Below, one piece after another: positions 16,313 to 24,930 of a stretch of 34,267 nucleotides of DNA; the first letter of the stretch is position 1; the number at the start of each line of letters is the position of its first letter. Location of the stretch: the NCBI GenBank assembly GCA_902635975.1, contig CACPQC010000007.1:1-34267 (forward strand). The letters run 5' to 3'. The notes under the pieces are model-generated. The model searched no databases, had not been told where the DNA came from, and was given only the letters and a program-made list of their open reading frames with translations. Source of the DNA: an uncultured Pelagibacteraceae bacterium (GTDB taxonomy: Bacteria > Pseudomonadota > Alphaproteobacteria > Pelagibacterales > Pelagibacteraceae). The position numbers and the translations under genes are program-made.

Positions 16313-17284
16313 TTATTTATAGCTTGCTAAAACAGCAGCCCCTCTTGATCCAGCTTTTTGAGACCACTCATTAGCCATAGTCTCACCTACCTTTTCAAAA
16401 TGAGCTTTCAGAGGTGCATTTACTTTTCCAACTATCATACCTGCATCAGCTAAGGCTTTTTTATCACCAACATTTCCTTGTTTAGATAATTGCCAACCTT
16501 TTCTTTCAGCTAAAGCTGCTTGTTTCATAACCAAATCTTTAGTGGCTTCATCTAATTTATTCCAAGCATCTTTATTTACGATAACCATATTTTTTGGAAA
16601 CCAAGCTGCAATATCATAAAAATATTTCACACCATTCTCCCAGATTTTAGAATTTTTTCCAGTAGTTGGTGATGTGATCATACTTTCAACTGCTCCTGTT
16701 GAAAATGCCTGGCTAATTTCCGCAGCTTCAATTTTTGTTGGAGCCATTCCAGTTAATTCAGCTATTCTAATAGTTGCAGAATTATAAGCTCTAAACTTTA
16801 GACCTTTTAGGTCAGCTATCGAATTAATCTCTTTTTTACTATACAAACCTTGTGCTGGCCATGGTACAGCATAAAGGAATACTAAGCCTTTTTTGTCTAA
16901 TCCCTTAATTATTTCTGCTTTCGAAGCTTTATATAATTTCATAGCATCAGAATATGAAGTTGCTAAGAAAGGTTGAGAGTCTACTTCTAAAAGTGGATCC
17001 TCTTTCCCTAAAGCTGACATAAATCTTTCACCAATCTGTGCCTGACCAGTTCTCACAGCCCTAAAGATTTCTCCACCTTTGAATAAAGAACCTCCAGGGT
17101 GAGTTACAATTGTTAGTTTACCTCCACTTTTTTCAGTAACATTTTTTGCAAATTCTGTTGCATTAGCAGAATGAAAATTTCCAGCTCCATATGCAAGAGC
17201 CATGTCCCATTTTTCTGGGAGTGCATGATTTATTGACAAAATTGATGAAACTAAAATAATAGATAAGTATTTCAAAAATTTCAT
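16313..17284 (-). CDS. dctP: TRAP transporter substrate-binding protein (DctP)
   Basis: A 323-residue periplasmic binding protein with an N-terminal signal sequence (first ~21 residues, before LPEKWDMALAYG). DctP features are GGSLFKGGEIFRAVRTGQAQIG, the helix and ligand-arginine region LKGLKFRAYNSATIRIAELTG, the substrate-gating PTKIEAAEISQAFSTGAVES and YFYDIAAWFPKNMVIVNKDAW. It has a strong GGAGG ribosome-binding site at 17296-17290. The binding pocket cannot be read by eye. The neighbouring 5-oxoprolinase genes suggest pyroglutamate, for which a DctP subfamily is known, but other organic or keto acids are possible. Confidence 0.95.
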   Translation of the reverse strand: MKFLKYLSIILVSSILSINHALPEKWDMALAYGAGNFHSANATEFAKNVTEKSGGKLTIVTHPGGSLFKGGEIFRAVRTGQAQIGERFMSALGKEDPLLEVDSQPFLATSYSDAMKLYKASKAEIIKGLDKKGLVFLYAVPWPAQGLYSKKEINSIADLKGLKFRAYNSATIRIAELTGMAPTKIEAAEISQAFSTGAVESMITSPTTGKNSKIWENGVKYFYDIAAWFPKNMVIVNKDAWNKLDEATKDLVMKQAALAERKGWQLSKQGNVGDKKALADAGMIVGKVNAPLKAHFEKVGETMANEWSQKAGSRGAAVLASYK

Positions 17285-17344
17285 TTAACCTCCATTTTTT
17301 TTAATAGTATTTCATTATGTATTAAAATAATTATCAATAAAAAA

Positions 17345-17350
17345 ATTATA
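17345..17350 (-). promoter_or_regulatory. Candidate -10 element for dctP
   Basis: A perfect TATAAT lies on the minus strand, with initiation expected near 17338, about 50 nt before the dctP start. The -35 position has only a weak AT-rich match. It faces the terC promoter candidate, leaving the two nearly back to back. Confidence 0.4.
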
Positions 17351-17356
17351 CTACTT

Positions 17357-17386
17357 TTGATTGAATAATTAATAATATTTTATACA
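17357..17386 (+). promoter_or_regulatory. Candidate promoter for the terC-family gene
   Basis: TTGATT (17357-17362) and TATACA (17381-17386) are 18 bp apart. Initiation near 17393 would leave a leader of only about 5 nt before the TTG start at 17398, so the mRNA may be nearly leaderless. Confidence 0.35.
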
Positions 17387-17397
17387 ATGTTATTACT

Positions 17398-18009
17398 TTG
17401 TTAGAAGAAGCTCTCATATTAGTTCAGATTATTTTTATTGATATAATCTTGGCAGCGGATAATGCGATCATTATTGGTTTGATTGCTGCAAATTTTGCTC
17501 CAAAACACAGAAGGCAAATAATTTTGTGGGGAGTTGCAGGAGCTTTAATTTTTAAAATTGTTTTTGCGTTGTTTGCTACCTATTTATTTGAATTTTATTT
17601 TATAAAGATTTTAGGAGGTTTACTACTTATTTGGATCGTAAATGATCTTAGAAAAGACCTATTTGAAATTAAAAAGATTAAATCTCCAACCAAAAAATCA
17701 AAAGAACCTTCCTATATACAAAGTGTTTATAAAGTTTTGTTTGCGGATATTACAATTAGTTTTGATAATGTTATTGGTGTTGTAGGAGCTGCAAAAGGTA
17801 ATTTTGGTTTTATGATTTTTGGATTAGTATTATCAGTAATTCTTACTGGAGCAATGGCCACTTATTTAGCAAACTATATTCAAAGGCATTTATGGATTGC
17901 ATATATTGGTTTAGGATTTATTTTATTAGTTGCAATACAATTAGTTATAGGTGGACTTGTTGACTTAGAAATACTTTCGATAAACGATCAATTTAAAAAA
18001 TACTTTTAA
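17398..18009 (+). CDS. TerC-family integral membrane protein
   Basis: A 203-residue membrane protein with about six or seven helices and the two acidic TerC motifs: DIILAADNAIIIGLIA in the first helix pair and DITISFDNVIGVVGAA in the second half. TerC/YjbE-like proteins are linked to metal ion (Mn, tellurite) export or homeostasis. The only start that keeps the first motif intact is the TTG at 17398; a nearby ATG at 17387 is out of frame. No Shine-Dalgarno is seen. The stop overlaps the panB stop region by 4 bp in a convergent arrangement. The family is certain; the transported ion is not. Confidence 0.9.
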   Translation: MLEEALILVQIIFIDIILAADNAIIIGLIAANFAPKHRRQIILWGVAGALIFKIVFALFATYLFEFYFIKILGGLLLIWIVNDLRKDLFEIKKIKSPTKKSKEPSYIQSVYKVLFADITISFDNVIGVVGAAKGNFGFMIFGLVLSVILTGAMATYLANYIQRHLWIAYIGLGFILLVAIQLVIGGLVDLEILSINDQFKKYF

Positions 18010-18779
18010 TAAGAATATTTTTTTGTTGGATATTTCTTTGATCTCACCTCTGAAGCAAATTTCCTTATTCCTGCCTTAATATATTTTTTTACGTTTACAA
18101 ATCTTTTAACAAATTTAATTTTTGTTTGATTTAAACCAATTAAATCATCAGTAACTAACACTTGACCATCACAATAAACAGACGAACCAATACCAATTGT
18201 TGGAATTTTTAAACTTTTTGTTATTTGTTTTGCTATTGATGACTTAATACACTCTAAAACTATTGCAAACACACCAGTTTTTTGAAGTAATACAGCATCA
18301 TTAATAAGTTGATTGATCTCTTTAGGTGTTTTTCCTTTAGATTTAAATTTACCTTTAGCAGATTGAGGTAACAATCCAAGATGGCCCATTACTGGTATCT
18401 TATTTTTAATTAAAAACTTCACCTGATTGATAATTTTTTTTCCTCCCTCTAGTTTAACGGCATCACACTTTGTCGTTTTAATAATTTTTTTAGCATTCTT
18501 TAACGCTAAATTTTTGTTTGCATAAGTATTAAATGGCATATCAACTACCATTAAACTTTTTTTAACCCCAGTCCTTACACTTTTAGAATGATTTATCATC
18601 TCTGTCAGTGTAACTTTTCTAGTGGTTGAATAATTGTATAGTACTGATCCAAGCGAATCTCCAACTAAAACAATATCAACATACTTATCTAACTCCTCTG
18701 CCATATTTTTTGAATAAGCTGTCAGGCAAACAATTTTAGATTTATTTTTTTTATCAATTATTTTTTTAATCTTATTCAT
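18006..18779 (-). CDS. panB: 3-methyl-2-oxobutanoate hydroxymethyltransferase
   Basis: A 257-residue PanB that adds a hydroxymethyl group from methylene-tetrahydrofolate to ketoisovalerate, the first committed step of pantothenate synthesis. Motifs are [16 protein letters not shown], the metal-binding [14 protein letters not shown] (Asp41) and [10 protein letters not shown] (Asp80), [21 protein letters not shown] and the catalytic-site [33 protein letters not shown] is also present. It ends the long psd-to-panB operon and overlaps guaA by 4 bp (ATGA). Confidence 0.96.
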   Translation of the reverse strand: MNKIKKIIDKKNKSKIVCLTAYSKNMAEELDKYVDIVLVGDSLGSVLYNYSTTRKVTLTEMINHSKSVRTGVKKSLMVVDMPFNTYANKNLALKNAKKIIKTTKCDAVKLEGGKKIINQVKFLIKNKIPVMGHLGLLPQSAKGKFKSKGKTPKEINQLINDAVLLQKTGVFAIVLECIKSSIAKQITKSLKIPTIGIGSSVYCDGQVLVTDDLIGLNQTKIKFVKRFVNVKKYIKAGIRKFASEVRSKKYPTKKYSY

Positions 18780-20338
18780 TCAAGTTCAATAGTGCTCGGT
18801 GGTTTTGATGTAACATCATAAACTACTCTATTTATACCTCTTATGCTATTTACAATTTTATTGGAAATCTTTTGAATAAATGTTTTTTTAAAATCAAAAA
18901 AATCAGCTGTCATTCCGTCCTCTGATGTAATAGCTCTTAATAAACATAAATATTCGTAAGTTCTATTATCACCCATTACTCCAACTGTTTTTACTGGAAG
19001 TAAAGCTGCATAAGCTTGCCAAATTTTATTATATAAATTGTGATCCTTTAGAGCTTGGATAAAATAGTTATCAGCCTCTTTTAATATCTTGATTTTTTCT
19101 TTAGTAATGGTTCCTGGCATTCTGATTGCTAAGCCTGGGCCTGGAAAAGGATGTCTAGAGATAATTTCGTTACTAAGATTTAATTCTAATCCTAATTTTC
19201 TTACTTCGTCTTTAAATAAGAATTTAAGAGGTTCTATAAGTTTTAATTTCATTTTTTTTGGCAAACCACCTACATTATGATGAGATTTAATTTTAGATGT
19301 CTGGCTGCCAGTTACTGATTTGCTTTCAATGAGATCTGGGTAAAGCGTTCCTTGAGCTAAAAACTTTACGTTTTTTATTTTTTTTGCGTATCTTTCAAAA
19401 ATCTTAATAAATAAATTTCCAATTATTTTTCTCTTTTTCTCTGGGTCTGAGACGTTATGGAGTTTTCTTAAAAATTCTTTTTCTGCATTAACGTAGATAA
19501 GGTTTATTTTAAGTTTTTTTTTAAAGGTTTTTACTACTTGTATTTCCTCATTTTTTCTGAGAAGGCCAGTATTAACAAATACACAAAATAATTTCTTACC
19601 AATTGCTTTATTTAGTAATTGAGCAACAACACTACTATCAACACCACCAGATAAAGCACATATAACTTTATTAGTGCCAGCTATTTCTTGAACTTCTTTT
19701 ATTAATTTAATCTTTTGATCTTTAAGAGACCAATTTTTTTTAATCTTACAGATCAAAAATACAAAATTTTTTATTAATTTTTTTCCATTTTCCGTGTGTG
19801 TAACCTCTGGATGAAATTGTACACCATAAAAATTTTTTTTTTTATTTTCAATAATTGCAAATTTAGAATTATTGCTTGAAGCTATAACTTTAAAATTTTT
19901 AGGTAACTTTGAAACCTGATCAGCATGACTCATCCATACTCTGTTTTTATTTTGTTTATCAAAAAAATTTTGAGTTAAAATACTATTATTTTTTTTTTTT
20001 ATATGAACTAAACCAAACTCTCTGTGTTTGGATTGTTTTACCTTACCTCCGCTTAGCTTTGAAAGTATTTGATGGCCAAAACATATGCCTAAAATTGGTA
20101 TTTGATTTTCAATAATTTTTTTGTCAAACGTGTATCTGTTGATTTGATAAACATTTAAAGGGCCGCCTGATAAAATTATTCCTTTAATTGACTCGTTAAT
20201 ATCTTTGTTTTTAATTTTTTTATGACTTATTATTTCTGAAAAAACTCCCAACTCTCTAATTCTTCTAGCTATTAATTGAGTAAATTGTGAACCAAAATCT
20301 ATAATTAAAATCTTGTTCAAGTTTTTATCAAGACTCAT
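18776..20338 (-). CDS. guaA: GMP synthase (glutamine-hydrolysing)
   Basis: A 520-residue two-domain enzyme that aminates XMP to GMP. The class I glutamine amidotransferase domain (about 8-195) has the nucleophile Cys86 in GICFGHQ and the His176/Glu178 pair in FHPEVTH. The ATP-pyrophosphatase domain has the P-loop [14 protein letters not shown] (Ser230 on). The C-terminal dimerisation domain contains [12 protein letters not shown] and ends with the family-typical [10 protein letters not shown]. It overlaps the upstream TPR gene by 11 bp and panB by 4 bp. All catalytic residues are present. Confidence 0.98.
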   Translation of the reverse strand: MSLDKNLNKILIIDFGSQFTQLIARRIRELGVFSEIISHKKIKNKDINESIKGIILSGGPLNVYQINRYTFDKKIIENQIPILGICFGHQILSKLSGGKVKQSKHREFGLVHIKKKNNSILTQNFFDKQNKNRVWMSHADQVSKLPKNFKVIASSNNSKFAIIENKKKNFYGVQFHPEVTHTENGKKLIKNFVFLICKIKKNWSLKDQKIKLIKEVQEIAGTNKVICALSGGVDSSVVAQLLNKAIGKKLFCVFVNTGLLRKNEEIQVVKTFKKKLKINLIYVNAEKEFLRKLHNVSDPEKKRKIIGNLFIKIFERYAKKIKNVKFLAQGTLYPDLIESKSVTGSQTSKIKSHHNVGGLPKKMKLKLIEPLKFLFKDEVRKLGLELNLSNEIISRHPFPGPGLAIRMPGTITKEKIKILKEADNYFIQALKDHNLYNKIWQAYAALLPVKTVGVMGDNRTYEYLCLLRAITSEDGMTADFFDFKKTFIQKISNKIVNSIRGINRVVYDVTSKPPSTIELE

Positions 20339-20768
20339 TATTTTTAGGTTCTATATTTGCAAGTGTCTCTTGAATATCTTTATTTTTAGCACATAATTTT
20401 TTACAAACTTTAGAAAAAGTTTTAGATAATTCTTTTACCTTTGAATAATTAGATCTTTTTAGAGCAATTTTCATAGACATTAGTAAGGCTTCCTCGTTGC
20501 CAGGTTCTATAAGCAATGTCGCATCCAAATTTTTTTCTTCTTTATCTTGATCATCTTGATGATTATAAATTTTTGCCAAATAAAGATATGAATTAGAGTC
20601 TTTTGGATTAAATACAATTCCCCTCTCAAACATAAATCGAGCATCCTCATATTTTTTATCTTTGTATAATTTCAATCCTTTGTTAAAAAAATTTTCTTCT
20701 GCATAAGAATGGCTAAAAGTATTCAATGAAAAATAAAGCAGCAAAATTAATTTAGAAATTTTTTTCAT
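20328..20768 (-). CDS. Small secreted TPR protein between guaB and guaA
   Basis: A 146-residue protein with an N-terminal signal ([23 protein letters not shown], cleavage near 23). Two to three TPR-like repeats follow: [52 protein letters not shown] and [22 protein letters not shown]. It is probably periplasmic. It is locked into the purine operon: its start shares a base with the guaB stop and its end overlaps guaA by 11 bp. No purine-related function is evident, so the position may reflect co-expression rather than pathway. It is unrecognised beyond the repeats. Confidence 0.8.
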   Translation of the reverse strand: MKKISKLILLLYFSLNTFSHSYAEENFFNKGLKLYKDKKYEDARFMFERGIVFNPKDSNSYLYLAKIYNHQDDQDKEEKNLDATLLIEPGNEEALLMSMKIALKRSNYSKVKELSKTFSKVCKKLCAKNKDIQETLANIEPKNNES

Positions 20769-21850
20769 TAGTACTTTCTATCACTTTTAATAACATCAAC
20801 ATTATGGACCATGCTTTCATAAAATCCAGCTTTTGTAATTTTTACAAATTGTGGTTTACTTCTTAAATATTTTATTTGCTTAGACCCAAGATAACCCATA
20901 GAGGATCTTAAACCACCAACTAATTTAAAAATAATTTTATCAACTTTACCCTTATATTTTGCCAGTCCCTCAACTCCCTCAGGTACATACTTAGATTGAT
21001 CCTTTTGTTTTGATTGAAAATATCTATCAGCTGATCCTTTATTCATTGCCCCAACAGAACCCATTCCTCTGAAGCTTTTATATAATTTTCCATTTTTTTT
21101 TATAAGTTTGCCTGGAGTTTCATCTGTTCCTGCAAATAATGAACCTATCATCACTGCATCTGCCCCTGCTGCAAAAGCTTTAGCAAGGTCGCCAGAGTAC
21201 TTTATTCCTCCATCAGAAATAATTTTTACATTTTTATTTTTAATGCCTCCTCTTACATTTAAAATTGCGCTCAATTGAGGAACTCCTATACCTGCCACTA
21301 ATCTTGTTGTGCAGATTGAACCGGGACCAATACCAACTTTAATTACATCAACTCCTGCTTTAAGTAGAAATTTTGCTGCTTCTGGTGTAGCTATATTCCC
21401 GGCACATAAAGCTGTTTTTTTATTTTTTTTCTTTTTTATGAAACTTATTATTTCAAAAACTTTTTTGCTATGACCATGAGCTGTATCAACAACAATCATA
21501 TCTAAATTTTCTTTTAACAGTGCTTCAGCTCTTTTGACTTCTCTAGGACCTGCGCCAACGGCAGCACCAACTAATAAACTCAATTTTTTTACTTTTTTAA
21601 CTTCACTAACTTGTTTCTTTACGTCTAAATTTCTGTGAATTATTCCTAAACCACCAGCTTTTGCTATTGCAATAGCCATTTTACTTTCTGTTACTGTATC
21701 CATTGCCGAAGATAAAAGTGGTATTTTAAGTTTCAAAAATTTAGTTAGCTTGATACTAGTGTCAACTTCGGATGGCAATACTTCTGAGTACTTAGGAGCT
21801 AAAGTAACATCATCAAAGGTTAGTGCTTCTTTTATAGGAACCATAATCAT
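20768..21850 (-). CDS. guaB: Inosine-5'-monophosphate dehydrogenase lacking CBS domains
   Basis: A 360-residue IMP dehydrogenase catalysing NAD-dependent IMP to XMP, the step before GuaA. Core motifs are intact: [16 protein letters not shown] (9-24), [21 protein letters not shown], the catalytic loop [20 protein letters not shown] with Cys180, [16 protein letters not shown] and the flap GSADRYFQ. Full-length bacterial enzymes are about 490 residues and carry two CBS (Bateman) domains. Here the chain passes directly from VSEVKKVKK (81-89) to LLVGAAVG, so that module is absent. Allosteric nucleotide control through CBS sites should be lost. ATGs at 21850 and 21844 are both possible starts. Confidence 0.96.
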   Translation of the reverse strand: MIMVPIKEALTFDDVTLAPKYSEVLPSEVDTSIKLTKFLKLKIPLLSSAMDTVTESKMAIAIAKAGGLGIIHRNLDVKKQVSEVKKVKKLSLLVGAAVGAGPREVKRAEALLKENLDMIVVDTAHGHSKKVFEIISFIKKKKNKKTALCAGNIATPEAAKFLLKAGVDVIKVGIGPGSICTTRLVAGIGVPQLSAILNVRGGIKNKNVKIISDGGIKYSGDLAKAFAAGADAVMIGSLFAGTDETPGKLIKKNGKLYKSFRGMGSVGAMNKGSADRYFQSKQKDQSKYVPEGVEGLAKYKGKVDKIIFKLVGGLRSSMGYLGSKQIKYLRSKPQFVKITKAGFYESMVHNVDVIKSDRKY

Positions 21851-21881
21851 TTATATATGATTCCTTTTAAAATAAAAGTAT

Positions 21882-22493
21882 CTATCTAAGATTTTTACAG
21901 ATTATAAAACTTTCCTTTGAATCTTTTCGACTCGACTTAGGTTTAAAAATCTTCACTTCTTTGAAAATCTTTTTTCCAAGTGCGACAATTTCATTAAAAG
22001 AACTTCCCATAAATATTTTAGAAACAAAAATGCCCTTTTTAGACAGAAAATCTTTAGCAAATATCATTGCTTCTTTGCACAATTCACCAGTTTGAATTGC
22101 ATCTAAATTTTTTATTCCAGTTGTATTAACTGCCATATCAGACAAAACAACATTAATTTCATCTTTAAAGTATTTTTTAATCTTAGATTGAATCTTGAAA
22201 TCAGTAAAATCGCCCTCTATTTGAATAGAGTTTTGTATATTCTCCATTTTTTTTAGATCAATTGAAATCAAAGTTCCATTTTTTACAACTTTAGAAACAT
22301 ACTGGGACCAGCTCCCAGGAGCTGCGCCAATATCTAAAACTGACATTTCATTTTGAAATATTTTAAACTTTTCATTAATTTCAATTAATTTATAAGCTGA
22401 TCTTGCTCTGTATCCGTCAACTTTAGATTTACGTACATATATATCTCGTTTTTGTTTATTGATCCAATTTTTTGAAATTTTATTTTTCTTCAA
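21882..22493 (-). CDS. rlmE: 23S rRNA (uridine-2'-O-)-methyltransferase, FtsJ/RrmJ
   Basis: A 203-residue RlmE that 2'-O-methylates the A-loop uridine (U2552 in E. coli) of 23S rRNA. The SAM motif is VLDIGAAPGSWSQYV (52-66). The K-D-K-E tetrad is present at Lys35 (RSAYKL), Asp119 (LSDMAVNTTG), Lys159 (FVSKIF) and Glu194 (KESFIICK). It begins directly at the stop of the upstream glycosyltransferase-like gene with no gap, and is followed by guaB after 31 bp. Confident assignment. Confidence 0.95.
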   Translation of the reverse strand: MKKNKISKNWINKQKRDIYVRKSKVDGYRARSAYKLIEINEKFKIFQNEMSVLDIGAAPGSWSQYVSKVVKNGTLISIDLKKMENIQNSIQIEGDFTDFKIQSKIKKYFKDEINVVLSDMAVNTTGIKNLDAIQTGELCKEAMIFAKDFLSKKGIFVSKIFMGSSFNEIVALGKKIFKEVKIFKPKSSRKDSKESFIICKNLR

Positions 22494-23402
22494 TTAATTA
22501 TATCTTAGACTTTTTAAGATTTTTTTATTTTGTAAATTTTCTATTTCAATTTTTATACTTTTGTCTTGCCTCATATCTTTACCATCTTTCCAAATTCCAG
22601 CAGCTAGATGAATTATGCCAATTTTATAATTAGGTAAATAAGGCTCTACAAAAGTTTTTTGTTCATCATCATATTTTGGAAGTAGATTGCTTGTAATCCA
22701 GTTGCAATTCAATGGTAAAAATTCAGTGTCTAAATTATCAATGTAGACAGACATATTAATAGCTAAACCCTCTGATCCAAAAATATTTCCAGATTTTAAT
22801 GTCTTGGTTAAATTATTTTGCCAGGATATCCATCCTTTAGAATTTTTTTCAAGAGAGAAAACACCAATATTGATATGAGGTGCAAAGGCTAATTTTCTTG
22901 AATCTTTATAGTTAATTCCTGATTTAACAGCATGTTTAAAGTTTTGTGATTTAATTACAGCTAATTTTCCAAGGAGCCAATTCACTTTTGAAGTAACTTT
23001 ATACCCAGGACCTATCGTTTGAGTAATTCCTAACTTTCCATTCTCGCACGCCTTAAAATATAAATCTATACATTTCCAGTCATTAACCCAAGCGTCACAA
23101 TCTATCCAAAGGTATTTTTCATAATCAGGAAAATATTTTGGTAAAAATGCCCTTGATACCTGACTTTTTAGCCACTCTTTGCCATTGATTTTATGTTTAG
23201 GGACTTTTATGTCCCATTCAGCACTTTTAATTTCATCTACTGTTTTATTTAATTTTTCTTTTTGTTCATTAGTCAAACCTGCATCTAAAATGCAAATAGC
23301 AACATTATCACTACCCTTGAACCTTTTAATTGATGCTATTAATTCTTCTAATAAAGGAAAATAATTAGAATCAGCTAATGAAACAATTACATTTTTTTTC
23401 AT
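22494..23402 (-). CDS. GT-A fold glycosyltransferase-like protein
   Basis: A 302-residue protein that opens with NVIVSLADSNYFPLLEELIASIKRF, has a second strand VAICILDAGL, and carries a clear Asp-X-Asp metal site in KYLWIDCDAWVND (DCD, 101-103). FAPHINIGVFSL and the late GIIHLAAGIW are like family 8-type transferases. It has no transmembrane segment or signal. It probably transfers a sugar from a nucleotide-sugar donor; the acceptor is unknown. It sits between pssA (TAATG overlap) and rlmE (adjacent), so a lipid- or envelope-linked acceptor is possible but not shown. A generic nucleotide-diphospho-sugar transferase is the safest name. Confidence 0.78.
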   Translation of the reverse strand: MKKNVIVSLADSNYFPLLEELIASIKRFKGSDNVAICILDAGLTNEQKEKLNKTVDEIKSAEWDIKVPKHKINGKEWLKSQVSRAFLPKYFPDYEKYLWIDCDAWVNDWKCIDLYFKACENGKLGITQTIGPGYKVTSKVNWLLGKLAVIKSQNFKHAVKSGINYKDSRKLAFAPHINIGVFSLEKNSKGWISWQNNLTKTLKSGNIFGSEGLAINMSVYIDNLDTEFLPLNCNWITSNLLPKYDDEQKTFVEPYLPNYKIGIIHLAAGIWKDGKDMRQDKSIKIEIENLQNKKILKSLRYN

Positions 23403-24205
23403 TAAAGTACGTCTTCAAGGTCATCTTCGTCCTGAATTTTGTCCTTTTCATGTTTTTTTTTAATTTTTTGATAATGAAAATAGCTCACTGGTAACAAAGT
23501 TAAATAAACTAAAGTGCTAATTGCTATTACGTTAAAAGTATAGATCAGCAATAATCCAAAAAATAAAACAATCCCAAATAATAAAAATATTGTAGTTCTT
23601 CGTGGTATAACTATCTTTTTGAAAGAGTAACTTGGAAATTTACTTATTAGTAAAAAAGATGTTACAACAAAAAATATTGGAACAATTAAATCAGAGTTTA
23701 ATTTTATGAAATTAAATCCACTTAAGCTTATAATCAGTGGAGTCAAAACTAAAATTCCACCTGCTGGTGATGGAACTCCTTCAAAAAAATTATCCCTCCA
23801 AGAGGGTTCTTGATTTGAATTAACATTAAATCTTGCTAGCCTCAATGCTACACAAATTACAAATACTAAACAAAGTAACCAGCCAAAACGACCTAATGAA
23901 TTTAACTTCCAAAAATACATTATAAAAGCTGGAGCAACACCAAAACTAATCATATCTGTAAGTGAGTCTAGTTCTTTACCAACTTTTGATGTACCTTTAA
24001 TCAACCTAGCAATCCTTCCATCAAGACCATCAATTAAAGCGGCAAAAATAATTGCTATTATAGCGAATTCAAATCTTCCATCTAAAGCAAATCTAATTGA
24101 TGTTAAACCTATGCAAACACCAATCAACGTAAGCATATTTGGCAAAATCATCCTGGCTTTTTTTTTATCTGCCACTAATTTTAAATTATTTTTTGGTTGT
24201 TCCAT
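23402..24205 (-). CDS. pssA: CDP-diacylglycerol--serine O-phosphatidyltransferase
   Basis: A 267-residue membrane enzyme of the CDP-alcohol phosphatidyltransferase family that makes phosphatidylserine. The full signature DxxDGxxAR-x8-GxxxDxxxD is present, with Asp59, Asp62, Gly63, Ala66, Arg67, Gly76, Asp80 and Asp84. About seven or eight helices follow, with a charged C-terminal tail. It lies 1 bp downstream of psd, so the two steps to phosphatidylethanolamine are made together. The TAATG overlap couples it to the next gene. Confidence 0.96.
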   Translation of the reverse strand: MEQPKNNLKLVADKKKARMILPNMLTLIGVCIGLTSIRFALDGRFEFAIIAIIFAALIDGLDGRIARLIKGTSKVGKELDSLTDMISFGVAPAFIMYFWKLNSLGRFGWLLCLVFVICVALRLARFNVNSNQEPSWRDNFFEGVPSPAGGILVLTPLIISLSGFNFIKLNSDLIVPIFFVVTSFLLISKFPSYSFKKIVIPRRTTIFLLFGIVLFFGLLLIYTFNVIAISTLVYLTLLPVSYFHYQKIKKKHEKDKIQDEDDLEDVL

Positions 24206-24206
24206 G

Positions 24207-24854
24207 TTATTTCTTAGCTAATAACGTTTCACCTGAAATAGCTCTTTGACCAACTTTTACTAATGGTTCATAATTTTCATAGTATATGTCAGCTCTACTT
24301 CCAAATCTTATCATCCCAACTCTTTCTCCTTGTTTGAGCTCTTGATCCTTACTAGCCTCACAAACAATTCTTCGAGCTACTAAACCAGCAATTTGGACTA
24401 AAATAATATCATTATTTTGATTGTCTTTAATTTTATAATAATTTCTCTCATTATCTTCGCTAGCTTTGTCAAAAGAAGCGTTCAAAAATTTTCCTGGTTT
24501 ATACAAAATTTCCTCAATCTTTCCAGCGCAAGGGGTTCTATTTACATGACAATCAAACACATTCATAAAAATACTTATTTTTTTAAATCTTTTGTTTTCT
24601 AAGTTAAGCTCCTTTGGTCCATCTACTTCTTCAACTTTAATAACCTCTCCATCAGCTGGGCTCACCAGGTAATTGTCATCATCAATGGTAATTCTTTCAG
24701 GATCTCTAAAAAAATAATAAACCCAAATTGTTAATAGAAGACCGAGTAAAGCTAAAAAATCACTAAAAATATAAAAGACTATTGTGATTATTCCTGAGAT
24801 AACTAAAAACTTATAGCCCTCAACGTGAATTTTTGGAAATATCTTGCTAAACAT
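24207..24854 (-). CDS. psd: Phosphatidylserine decarboxylase, short form
   Basis: A 215-residue pyruvoyl-dependent decarboxylase that converts phosphatidylserine to phosphatidylethanolamine. It is the short type found in alphaproteobacteria and some archaea. Two N-terminal helices (about 15-46) anchor it. The catalytic residues are Asp68 (SPADGEV), His103 (DCHVNRTP) and the self-cleavage pair Gly185-Ser186 (RFGSRADIYY), giving alpha and beta chains. It is the first gene of the minus-strand operon that continues to panB and diverges from icd. Confidence 0.96.
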   Translation of the reverse strand: MFSKIFPKIHVEGYKFLVISGIITIVFYIFSDFLALLGLLLTIWVYYFFRDPERITIDDDNYLVSPADGEVIKVEEVDGPKELNLENKRFKKISIFMNVFDCHVNRTPCAGKIEEILYKPGKFLNASFDKASEDNERNYYKIKDNQNNDIILVQIAGLVARRIVCEASKDQELKQGERVGMIRFGSRADIYYENYEPLVKVGQRAISGETLLAKK

Positions 24855-24864
24855 ATTCTTCTAT

Positions 24865-24894
24865 TTGATAATTTTTCATTAATATGTATATAAA
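24865..24894 (+). promoter_or_regulatory. Candidate promoter for icd
   Basis: TTGATA (24865-24870) and TATAAA (24889-24894) are 18 bp apart, with a TG just upstream of the -10 region. Initiation near 24901 gives a leader of about 30 nt before the GTG start. The 76-bp gap also has to hold the psd promoter on the other strand, which I could not place with confidence. Confidence 0.4.
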
Positions 24895-24930
24895 ATCGCG
24901 AAATTCAATTAATAAGATATATATAAATAA

